DNA from: Actinernus sp. WN-2022
Lineage: Eukaryota; Cnidaria; Anthozoa; Actiniaria; Actinernidae
NCBI GenBank assembly: GCA_030867875.1
Contig: JAOWCC010000750.1
Location: forward strand, 62,001 to 126,000
DNA length: 64,000 bases
Direction: 5' to 3'
The position numbers were made by a program, and so were the translations under genes. Below, piece after piece: positions 54,301 through 64,000 of the stretch (the first letter of the stretch is position 1; each line of letters opens with the position of its first letter). The notes beneath the pieces are model-generated. The model was not told the origin of the DNA. It made no database searches and saw only the letters and a program-made list of their open reading frames with translations.

Positions 54301-57195
54301 CAGGAATCAGGAGTGATTAATCAGGAATCAGGAATGATGAATCAGGAATCAGGAATGATGAATCAGGAATGATGAATGATGAATCAGGAATGATGAATCA
54401 GGAATCAGGAATGATGAATTATGAATCAGGAATCAGCAATGATGAATCAGGAATCAGGAATGATGAATCAGGAATGATGAATGATGAATCAGGAATGATG
54501 AATGATGAATCAGGAATGATGAATTAGGAATTAGGAATCAGGAGTGATTAATCAGGAATCAGGAATGATGAATCAAGAATCAGGAATGATGAATCAGGAA
54601 TGAGGAATGATCAATCAGGAATGAGGAATGATCAATCAGGAATCAGGAATGATGAATCAGGAATGATGAATGATGAATCAGGAATCAGGAATCAGGAATG
54701 ATGAATCAGGAATGATGAATGATGAATCGGGAATGATGAATCAGGAATCAGGAATCAGGAATGATGAATCAGGAATGATGAATGATGAATCAGGAATCAG
54801 GAATGATGAATCAGGAATAAGGAATGATGAATCAGGAATGATGAATGATGAGTCAGGAATCAGGAATGATGAATCAGGAATGATGAATGATGAATCAGGA
54901 ATGATGAATGATGAATCAGGAATCAGCAATGATGAATCAGGAATGATGAATTATGAATCAGGAATCAGCAATGATGAATCAGGAATGATGAATGATGAAT
55001 CAGGAATGATGAATGATGAATCAGGAATGATGAATCAGGAATTAGGAATCAGGAGTGATTAATCAGGAATCAGGAATGATGAATCAGGAATCAGGAATGA
55101 TGAATCAGGAATGAGGAATGATCAATCAGGAATGAGGAATGATCAATCAGGAATCAGGAATGATGAATCAGGAATGATGAATGATGAATCAGGAATCAGG
55201 AATCAGGAATGATGAATCAGGAATGATGAATGATGAATCAGGAATGATGAATCAGGAATCATGAATGATGAATCAGGAATCAGGAATGATGAATCAGGAA
55301 TGGTGAATCAGGAATGATGAATCAGGAATCAGGAAGCAGGAATGATGAATCAGGAATGATGAATGATGAATCAGGAATAATGAATCAGGAATGATGAATG
55401 ATGAATCAGGAATGATGAATCAGGAATCAGGAATGATGAATTATGAATCAGGAATCAGCAATGATGAATCAGGAATCAGGAATGATGAATCAGGAATGAT
55501 GAATGATTAATCAGGAATCAGGAATGGTGAATCATGAATCAGGAATGATGAATCAGGAATCAGGAATAATGAAACAGGAATCAGGAATGATGAATCAGGA
55601 ATGATGCATCAGGAATGATGAATCAGCAATCAGGAATGATGAATCAGGAATCAGGAATGATGAATCAGGAATCAGCAATGATCAATCAGGAATGATGAAT
55701 GATGAATCAGGAATCAGCAATGATGAATCAGGAATCAGGAAAGATGAATCAGGAATGATGAATCAGGAATCAGGAATCAGGAATCAGGAGTGATGAATCA
55801 GGAATCAGGAATGATGAATCAAGAATCAGGAATGATGAATCAGGAATGAGGAATGATCAATCAGGAATGAGGAATGATCAATCAGGAATCAGGAATGATG
55901 AATCAGGAATGAGGAATGATCAATCAGGAATGATGAATGATCAATCAGGAATCAGGAATGATGATCAGGAATCAGGAATGATGAATCAGGAATGATGAAT
56001 GATGTATCAGGAATCAGGAATGATGAATCAGGAAAGAGGAATGACGAATCAGGAATCAGGAATGGTGAATCATGAATCAGGAATCAGGAATAATGAAACA
56101 GGAATCAGGAATGATGAATCAGGAATGATGCATCAGGAATGATGAATCAGCAATCAGGAATGATGAATCAGGAATCAGCAATGATCAATCAGGAATGATG
56201 AATGATGAATCAGGAATGATGAATCAGGAATCAGGAATGATGAATGACGAATCAGGAATCAGCAATGATGAATCAGGAATCAGAATCAGGAATGATGAAT
56301 CAGGAATGATGAATCAGCAATCAGGAATCAGGAATCAGGAGTGATTAATCAGGAATCAGGAATGATGAATCAGGAATCAGAGAATGATGAATCAGGAATC
56401 AGGAATGATGAATCAGGAAAGAGGAATGATGAATCAGAATCAGGAATGGTGAATCATGAATCAGGAATGATGAATCAGGAATCAGGAATGATGAATCAGG
56501 AATCAGGAATGATGAATCAGGAATCAGGAATGATGAATCAGGAATCATGAATGATGAATCAGGAATCAGGAATGATGAATCAGGAATGGTGAATCAGGAA
56601 TGATGAATCAGGAATCAGGAAGCAGGAATGATGAATCAGGAATTGATGAATGATGAATCAGGAATAATGAATCAGTAATGATGAATCAGGAATCAGGAAT
56701 CAGGAATGATGAATCAGGAATCAGGAATCAGGAATGATGAATCAGGAATGATGAATGACGAATCAGGAATGATGAATGATGAATCAGGAATGATGAATGA
56801 TGAATGATGAATCAGGAATCAGGAATGATGAATCAGGAATAAGGAATGATGAATCAGGAATGATGAATGATGTATCAGGAATCAGGAATGATGAATCAGG
56901 AAAGAGGAATGACGAATCAGGAATCAGGAATGGTGAATCATGAATCAGGAATGATGAATCAGGAATCAGGAATAATGAAACAGGAATCAGGAATGATGAA
57001 TCAGGAATGATGCATCAGGAATGATGAATCAGCAATCAGGAATGATGAATCAGGAATCAGGAATGATGAATCAGGAATCAGCAATGATCAATCAGGAATG
57101 ATGAATGATGAATCAGGAATCAGCAATGATGAATCAGGAATCAGGAATGATATGAATCAGGAATGATGAATCAGGAATCAGGAATCAGGAATCAG
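51384..57195 (+). repeat. 6.3-kb complex block, copy 3 (deleted, about 5.8 kb)
   Basis: The first C (51384) runs after 196 nt into the A-short module at 51580, with the join at the GAAAGAT unit near 51,530. This removes 812 nt (116 heptamers), including the whole D/B2 mosaic. Then B1 52105, C 52953, D 53184, B2 53534, C 54311, F-short 54542, mosaic 55053, A 55788 and B1 56339. At about 57,195 a 21-nt loss has removed the marker of the next C. Small indels lie near 52802, 55964, 56282, 56381, 56438, 56643 and 57151. A private GGATCAG is near 53,409. Confidence 0.88.
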
Positions 57196-60100
57196 GAATG
57201 ATGAATCAGGAATCAGGAATGATGAATCAGGAATGATGAATGATGAATCAGGAATGAAGAATCAGGAATCAGGAATGATGAATTATGAATCAGGAATCAG
57301 CAATGATGAATCAGGAATCAGGAATGATGAATCAGGAATGATGAATGATGAATCAGGAATGATGAATGATGAATCAGGAATGATGAATCAGGAATTAGGA
57401 ATCAGGAGTGATTAATCAGGAATCAGGAATGATGAATCAAGAATCAGGAATGATGAATCAGGAATGAGGAATGATCAATCAGGAATGAGGAATGATCAAT
57501 CAGGAATCAGGAATGATGAATCAGGAATGATGAATGATGAATCAGGAATCAGGAATCAGGAATGATGAATCAGGAATGATGAATGATGAATCGGGAATGA
57601 TGAATCAGGAATCAGGAATCAGGAATGATGAATCAGGAATCAGGAATGATGAATCAGGAATGATGAATGACGAATCAGGAATCAGCAATGATGAATCAGG
57701 AATCAGGAATGATGAATCAGGAATGATGAATCAGCAATCAGGAATCAGGAATCAGGAGTGATTAATCAGGAATCAGGAATGATGAATCAGGAATCAGGAA
57801 TGATGAATCAGGAATCAGGAATGATGAATCAGGAAAGAGGAATGATGAATCAGGAATCAGGAATGGTGAATCATGAATCAGGAATGATGAATCAGGAATC
57901 AGGAATGATGAATCAGGAATCAGGAATGATGAATCAGGAATCAGGAATGATGAATCAGGAATCAGGAATGATGAATCAGGAATCAGGAATGATGAATCAG
58001 GAATGGTGAATCAGGAATGATGAATCAGGAATCAGGAAGCAGGAATGATGAATCAGGAATGATGAATGATGAATCAGGAATAATGAATCAGGAATGATGA
58101 ATGATGAATCAGGAATGATGAATCAGGAATCAGGAATGTTGAATTATGAATCAGGAATCAGCAATGATGAATCAGGAATCAGGAATGATCAATCAGGAAT
58201 GATGAATGATGAATCAGGAATCAGGAATGATGAATCAGGAAAGAGGAATGACGAATCAGGAATCAGGAATGGTGAATCATGAATCAGGAATGATGAATCA
58301 GGAATCAGGAATAATGAAACAGGAATCAGGAATGATGAATCAGGAATGATGCATCAGGAATGATGAATCAGCAATCAGGAATGATGAATCAGGAATCAGG
58401 AATGATGAATCAGGAATCAGCAATGATCAATCAGGAATGATGAATGATGAATCAGGAATCAGCAATGATGAATCAGGAATCAGGAATGATGAATCAGGAA
58501 TGATGAATCAGGAATCAGGAATCAGGAATCAGGAGTGATTAATCAGGAATCAGGAATGATGAATCAGGAATCAGGAATGATGAATCAGGAATGATGAATG
58601 ATGAATCAGGAATGATGAATCAGGAATCAGGAATGATGAATTATGAATCAGGAATCAGCAATGATGAATCAGGAATCAGGAATGATGAATCAGGAATGAT
58701 GAATGATGAATCAGGAATGATGAATGATGAATCAGGAATGATGAATTAGGAATTAGGAATCAGGAGTGATTAATCAGGAATCAGGAATGATGAATCAAGA
58801 ATCAGGAATGATGAATCAGGAATGAGGAATGATCAATCAGGAATGAGGAATGATCAATCAGGAATCAGGAATGATGAATCAGGAATGATGAATGATGAAT
58901 CAGGAATCAGGAATCAGGAATGATGAATCAGGAATGATGAATGATGAATCGGGAATGATGAATCAGGAATCAGGAATCAGGAATGATGAATCAGGAATGA
59001 TGAATGATGAATCAGGAATCAGGAATGATGAATCAGGAATAAGGAATGATGAATCAGGAATGATGAAATGATGAGTCAGGAATCAGGAATGATGAATCAG
59101 GAATGATGAATGATGAATCAGGAATGATGAATGATGAATCAGGAATCAGCAATGATGAATCAGGAATGATGATTATGAATCAGGGAATCAGCAATGATGA
59201 ATCAGGAATGATGAATGATGAATCAGGAATGATGAATCAGGAATCAGGAATGATGAATGATGAATCAGGAATTGATGAATCAGGAATGATGAATCAGGAA
59301 TCAGGAATCAGGAGTGATTAATCAGGAATCAGGAATGATGAATCAAGAATCAGGAATGATGAATCAGGAATGAGGAATGATCAATCAGGAATGAGGAATG
59401 ATGAATCAGGAATCAGGAATGATGAATCAGGAAAGAGGAATGACGAATCAGGAATCAGGAATTGTGAATCAGGAATCAGGAATCAGGAATGATGAATCAG
59501 GAATAAGGAATGATGAATCAGGAATGATGAATGATGAGTCAGGAATCAGGAATGATGAATCAGGAATGATGAATGATGAATCAGGAATGATGAATGATGA
59601 ATCAGGAATCAGGAATGATGAATGATGAATCAGGAATCAGCAATGATGAATCAGGAATGATGAATGATGAATCAGGAATGATGAATGATGAATCAGGAAT
59701 GATGAATCAGGAATCAGGAATGATGAATGATGAATCAGGAATCAGCAATGATGAATCAGGAATCAGGAATGATGAATGATGAATCAGGAATCAGCAATGA
59801 TGAATCAGGAATCAGGAATGATGAATCAGGAATGATGAATCATGAATCAGGATTGGATGAATCAGGAATGATGAATCAGGAATCAGGAATCAGGAGTGAT
59901 TAATCAGGAATCAGGAATGATGAATCAAGAATCAGGAATGATGAATCAGGAATGAGGAATGATCAATCAGGAATGAGGAATGATCAATCAGGAATCAGGA
60001 ATGATGTATCAGGAATCAGGAATGATGAATCAGGAATGATGAATGACGAATCAGGAATCAGGAATGGTGAATCATGAATCAGGAATCAGGAATAATGAAA

Positions 60101-60704
60101 CAGGAATCAGGAATGATGAATCAGGAATGATGCATCAGGAATGATGAATCAGCAATCAGGAATGATGAATCAGGAATCAGCAATGATCAATCAGGAATGA
60201 TGAATGATGAATCAGGAATCAGGAATGATGAATTATGAATCAGGAATCAGCAATGATGAATCAGGAATCAGGAATGATGAATCAGGAATGATGAATCAGG
60301 AATCAGGAATGATGAATTATGAATAAGGAATCAGCAATGATGAATCAGGAATCAGGAATGATGAATCAGGAATGATGAATGATGAATCAGGAATCAGGAA
60401 TGATGAATCAGGAAAGAGGAATGACGAATCAGGAATCAGGAATGGTGAATCATGAATCAGGAATGATGAATCAGGAATCAGGAATAATGAAACAGGAATC
60501 AGGAATGATGAATCAGGAATGATGCATCAGAATGATGAATCAGCAATCAGGAATGATGAATCAGGAATCAGGAATGATGAATCAGGAATCAGCAATGATC
60601 AATCAGGAATGATGAATGATGAATCAGGAATCAGCAATGATGAATCAGGAATCAGGAATGATGAATCAGGAATGATGAATCAGGAATCAGGAATCAGGAA
60701 TCAG
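57196..60704 (+). repeat. C-D-B2-C-F-G-H modules
   Basis: C 57196-57405 (210, marker missing), D 57406-57755, B2 57756-58532, C 58533-58763, F 58764-59311, G 59312-59893, H 59894-60704 (811). B2 has GAATCAG+GAATGAT near 57,971 where other copies have GAATCAT. H carries a private GAATAAG after GAATTAT at 60321-60327. Single-base indels (near 59066, 59171, 59184, 59270, 59855 and 60530) move the phase repeatedly. Confidence 0.87.
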
Positions 60705-61802
60705 GAGTGATTAATCAGGAATCAGGAATGATGAATCAAGAAATCAGGAATGATGAATCAGGAATGAGGAATGATCAATCAGAATGAGGAATGATCAATC
60801 AGGAATCAGGAATGATGAATCAGGAATGAGGAATGATCAATCAGGAATGATGAATGATCAATCAGGAATCAGGAATGATGAATCAGGAATCAGGAATGAT
60901 GAATCAGGAATGATGAATGATGTATCAGGAATCAGGAATGATGAATCAGGAAAGAGGAATGACGAATCAGGAATCAGGAATGGTGAATCATGAATCAGGA
61001 ATCAGGAATAATGAAACAGGAATCAGGAATGATGAATCAGGAATGATGCATCAGGAATGATGAATCAGCAATCAGGAATGATGAATCAGGAATCAGCAAT
61101 GATCAATCAGGAATGATGAATGATGAATCAGGAATGATGAATCAGGAATCAGGAATGATGAATGACGAATCAGGAATCAGCAATGATGAATCAGGAATCA
61201 GGAATGATGAATCAGGAATGATGAATCAGCAATCAGGAATCAGGAATCAGGAGTGATTAATCAGGAATCAGGAATGATGAATCAGGAATCAGGAATGATG
61301 AATCAGGAATCAGGAATGATGAATCAGGAAAGAGGAATGATGAATCAGGAATCAGGAATGGTGAATCATGAATCAGGAATGATGAATCAGGAATCAGGAA
61401 TGATGAATCAGGAATCAGGAATGATGAATCAGGAATCAGGAATGATGAATCAGGAATCATGAATGATGAATCAGGAATCAGGAATGATGAATCAGGAATG
61501 GTGAATCAGGAATGATGAATCAGGAATCAGGAAGCAGGAATCAGGAAGCAGGAATGATGAATCAGGAATGATGAATGATGAATCAGGAATAATGAATCAG
61601 TAATGATGAATCAGGAATCAGGAATCAGGAATGATGAATCAGGAATCAGGAATCAGGGAATGATGAATCAGGAATGATGAATGACGAATCAGGAATGATG
61701 AATGATGAATCAGAATGATGAATGATGGAATGATGAATCAGAATCAGGAATGATGAATCAGGAATAAGGAATGATGAATCAGGAATGATGAATGATGTAT
61801 CA
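60705..61802 (+). repeat. A module and interrupted B1, up to the palindrome centre
   Basis: A 60705-61250 and B1 61251-61802. B1 has a private doubled unit, GAAGCAG+GAATCAG+GAAGCAG at 61531-61551, where other copies have GAAGCAG once. B1 stops inside its GTATCAG heptamer at 61797-61802, where the sequence turns back. Indels near 60741, 60782, 61656, 61713, 61727 and 61740 are not shared with other B1 copies. Confidence 0.88.
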
Positions 61803-61813
61803 TGCATCATGAA
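61803..61813. other. Spacer at palindrome centre
   Basis: Eleven bases, TGCATCATGAA, separate the two arms. They can still be read as heptamers (GTATCAT, GCATCAT, GAATGAT), so the spacer may be satellite sequence itself, but this order of units was seen nowhere else in the window. Left of it the array reads GATGTATCA; right of it TGATACATC, the exact reverse complement. Confidence 0.85.
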
Positions 61814-64000
61814 TGATACATCATTCATCATTCCTGATTCATCATTCCTTATTCCTGATTCATCATTCCTGAATTCCTGATTCATCATTCATCATTCATC
61901 ATTCCTGATTCATCATTCATCATTCCTGATTCGTCAATTCATCAGTTCCTGATTCATCATTCCTGATTCCTGATTCCTGATTCATCATTCCTGATTCCTG
62001 ATTCCTGATTCATCATTACTGATTCATTATTCCTGATTCATCATTCATCATTCCTGATTCATCATTCCTGCTTCCTGATTCCTGCTTCCTGATTCCTGAT
62101 TCATCATTCCTGATTCACCATTCCTGATTCATCATTCCTGATTCCTGATTCATCATTCATGATTCCTGATTCATCATTCCTGATTCCTGATTCATCATTC
62201 CTGATTCCTGATTCATCATTCCTGATTCCTGATTCATCATTCCTGATTCATGATTCACCATTCCTGATTCCTGATTCATCATTCCTCTTTCCTGATTCAT
62301 CATTCCTGATTCCTGATTCATCATTCCTGATTCCTGATTCATCATTCCTGATTCCTGATTAATCACTCCTGATTCCTGATTCCTGATTGCTGATTCATCA
62401 TTCCTGATTCATCATTCCTGATTCCTGATTCATCATTGCTGATTCCTGATTCGTCATTCATCATTCCTGATTCCTGATTCATCATTCCTGATTCATCATT
62501 CATCATTCCTGATTGATCATTGCTGATTCCTGATTCATCATTCCTGATTGCTGATTCATCATTCTGATGCATCATTCCTGATTCATCATTCCTGATTCCT
62601 GTTTCATTATTCCTGATTCTGATTCATGATTACACCATTCCTGATTCCTGATTCGTCATTCCTCTTTCCTGATTCATCATTCCTGATTCCTGATACATCA
62701 TTCATCATTCCTGATTCATCATTCCTGATTCCTGATTCATCATTCCTGATTCCTGATTGATCATTCATCATTCCTGATTGATCATTCCTCATTCCTGATT
62801 CATCATTCCTGATTCCTGATTGATCATTCCTCATTCCTGATTGATCATTCCTCATTCCTGATTCATCATTCCTGATTCTTGATTCATCATTCCTGATTCC
62901 TGATTAATCACTCCTGATTCCTGATTCCTGATTCCTGATTCATCATTCCTGATTCATCATTCCTGATTCCTGATTCATCATTGCTGATTCCTGATTCATC
63001 ATTCATCATTCCTGATTGATCATTGCTGATTCCTGATTCATCATTCCTGATTCCTGATTCATCATTCTGATTGCTGATATCATCATTCCTGATGCATCAT
63101 TCCTGATTCATCATTCCTGATTCCTGTTTCATTATTCCTGATTCCTGATTCATCATTCCTGATTCATGATTCACCATTCCTGATTCCTGATTCGTCATTC
63201 CTCTTTCCTGATTCATCATTCCTGATTCCTGATTCATCATTCATCATTCCTGATTCATCATTCCTGATTCCTGATTCATCATTGCTGATTCCTTATTCAT
63301 AATTCATCATTCCTGATTCCTGATTCATCATTCCCTGATTCATCATTCCTGATTCCTGATTCATCATTGCTGATTCCTGATTCATAATTCATCATTCCTG
63401 ATTCCTGATTCATCATTCATCATTCCTGATTGATCATTGCTGATTCCTGATTCATCATTCCTGATTGCTGATTCATCATTCCTGATGCATCATTCCTGAT
63501 TCATCATTCCTGATTCTGTTCATTCTTCCTGTTCATTATTCCTGATTCCTGATCTTGATTCACCATTCCTGATTCCTGATTCGTCATTCATCATTCCTGA
63601 TTCATCATTCCTGATTCCCTGATACATCATTCCTGATTCCTGATTGATCATTCCTCATTCCTGATTGATCATTCCTCATTCCTGATTCATCATTCCTGAT
63701 CTTGATTCATCATTCCTGATTCCTGATTAATCACTCCTGATTCCTGATTCCTGATTCATCATTCCTGATTCATCAATCCTGATTCATGATTCATCATTCC
63801 TGATTCATCATTCCTGATTCCTGATTTCATCATTGCTGATTCCTGATTCATCATTCATCATTCCTGATTCCTGATTCATCATTGCTGATTCCTGATTCAT
63901 CATTCATCATTCCTGATTCCTGATTCATCATTCCTGATTCATCATTCATCATTCCTGATTCATCATTCATCATTCCTGATTCATCATTGCTGATTCCTGA
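61814..64000 (-). repeat. Inverted arm of the satellite
   Basis: From here the + strand reads the complement (CTGATTC and ATCATTC units). Read on the minus strand the order is G (63737-64000, partial), H (62914-63736), A (62369-62913), B1 (61814-62368), the mirror of 59.6-61.8 kb. Private variants of the left arm recur: the doubled GAAGCAG at 62068-62088, and GAATTAT+GAATAAG at 63292-63305. Many one-base errors are its own, for example near 61861, 61931, 62626, 63081, 63325, 63515-63545, 63552, 63705 and 63824. The arm continues past the window end. Confidence 0.93.

Larger units (their letters stand above)
1..61802 (+). repeat. Heptameric satellite array, forward arm
   Basis: The whole interval is built from 7-nt units, mainly GAATCAG and GAATGAT, with single-base variants. 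No unique sequence was seen between them. The + strand is purine-rich: both main units have five purines in seven, and C occurs at most once per unit. G+C is 3/7 in one unit and 2/7 in the other. Units are grouped into modules that start with the pair GAGTGAT+TAATCAG, and module lengths are multiples of 7 (231, 350, 546, 581, 777, 854, 917, 1,274). Open frames up to 131 codons exist (for example 19961-20356, 23650-24045, 31336-31731, 34780-35175), but they read only permutations of a heptad peptide and their mirror on the other strand, so no coding gene is called. Satellite DNA arranged in higher-order repeats is typical of eukaryotic heterochromatin. The family itself is not one I recognise. 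Confidence 0.97.
59630..64000. repeat. Large palindrome (inverted repeat), arms at least 2.2 kb
   Basis: Centre near 61,808. Mirror positions agree to within about 3 nt over the first 1.5 kb of arm: marker 61251 with 62365, marker 60705 with 62911, the doubled GAAGCAG 61531 with 62088, GAATAAG 60321 with 63298. They are within about 14 nt at 59894/63736. The two arms are a copy of one locus. Base-level differences are mainly single-base indels and are different in each arm. This fits a fold-back (hairpin) long read or an assembly turning back at its end; a genuine inverted duplication is the alternative. Confidence 0.92.

Noticed and set aside
375..61888. Dozens of open frames of 60-131 codons on both strands as possible genes
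   Set aside because: They read only permutations of one heptad peptide, occur in several frames and on both strands, lack any non-repeat region, and the array length changes by multiples of 7 that are often not multiples of 3 (784, 3,689, 6,307, 2,758).
61646..61888. An 80-codon minus-strand frame across the palindrome centre
   Set aside because: It merely joins the two strand versions of the heptad repeat across the turn, and its continuity depends on arm-specific indels.
1..64000. CRISPR array
   Set aside because: There are no conserved 20-40-nt repeats separated by unique spacers. Everything is heptameric, and no cas-like gene is present.
1..64000. Telomeric repeat array ending in a hairpin at 61,808
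   Set aside because: The units do not resemble known telomere motifs such as TTAGGG or TTTAGGG types, and they are organised in long modules. The turn at 61,808 is better explained by a fold-back, though a terminal hairpin was considered.
1..64000. Cyanobacterial short tandemly repeated repetitive (STRR) heptamers
   Set aside because: STRRs are also heptamers, but they form short arrays between genes. An array over 60 kb with higher-order modules and no genes does not fit.
1..64000. tRNA, rRNA or other structured RNA genes
   Set aside because: No segment departs from the heptamer pattern long enough to hold one.
1..64000. Dense GANTC sites (in each GAATCAG) as a methylation signal
   Set aside because: GAATC is part of the unit itself, so its density follows from the repeat. 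There is nothing in the window pointing to a bacterial CcrM-type methylase.

Overview
This 64 kb window is one uninterrupted satellite (minisatellite) array. It contains no recognisable gene, RNA gene, mobile element or stretch of unique sequence. The basic unit is a heptamer with two main forms, GAATCAG and GAATGAT. Rarer variants include GAATGAC, GAATGAG, GAATGGT, GAAAGAG, GAATAAG, GAATAAT, GAAACAG, GAATTAT, GAATTAG, GAAGCAG, GTATCAG, GCATCAG, GAATCGG and CAATGAT. About 8,800 heptamers read on the + strand up to 61,802. The sequence then turns around a short spacer, and the last 2.2 kb are the reverse complement of what came just before.

The heptamers form a clear higher-order structure. 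A marker pair, GAGTGAT+TAATCAG, opens almost every module and occurs about 107 times on the + arm. Distances between markers fall into a small set, all multiples of 7: A (546), B1 (854), C (231), D (350), B2 (777), F (546), G (581) and H (812, 917 or 1,274). These names are mine. A-B1-C-D-B2 makes a 2,758-nt cassette, and C-F-G-H makes a second kind. The window is a string of such cassettes: mixed A/B1 modules (1-3,858), alternating A-B1-C-D-B2 and C-F-G-H cassettes (3,859-38,452), a 6.3-6.6 kb block present three times (38,453-about 57,195), a last run of C-D-B2-C-F-G-H-A-B (57,196-61,802), and the inverted arm (61,814-64,000). Several segmental duplications are superimposed, with periods of 784, 3,234, 3,444, 3,689, about 6,310 and 8,022 nt.

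Two features concern sequence quality or structure. First, every marker from 625 to 47,721 sits in the same phase modulo 7, but beyond about 47,740 single-base insertions and deletions appear, mostly in GG or AA pairs. Second, the palindrome centred near 61,808 shares private variants between its arms, so the right arm is a copy of the left arm itself and not another part of the satellite. The different small indels in the two arms suggest a fold-back read or contig-end artefact, although a real inverted duplication cannot be excluded.

The many open frames of 60-131 codons, on both strands, are by-products of the 7-nt period. Three heptamers make 21 nt, so each frame reads a 7-residue peptide repeat such as MMNDESG. 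Array length changes keep a multiple of 7 but not of 3 or 21, which argues against coding. No gene is present to identify the organism. A long hierarchical satellite of this kind most resembles eukaryotic heterochromatin (centromeric, pericentromeric or subtelomeric), but that is inference.
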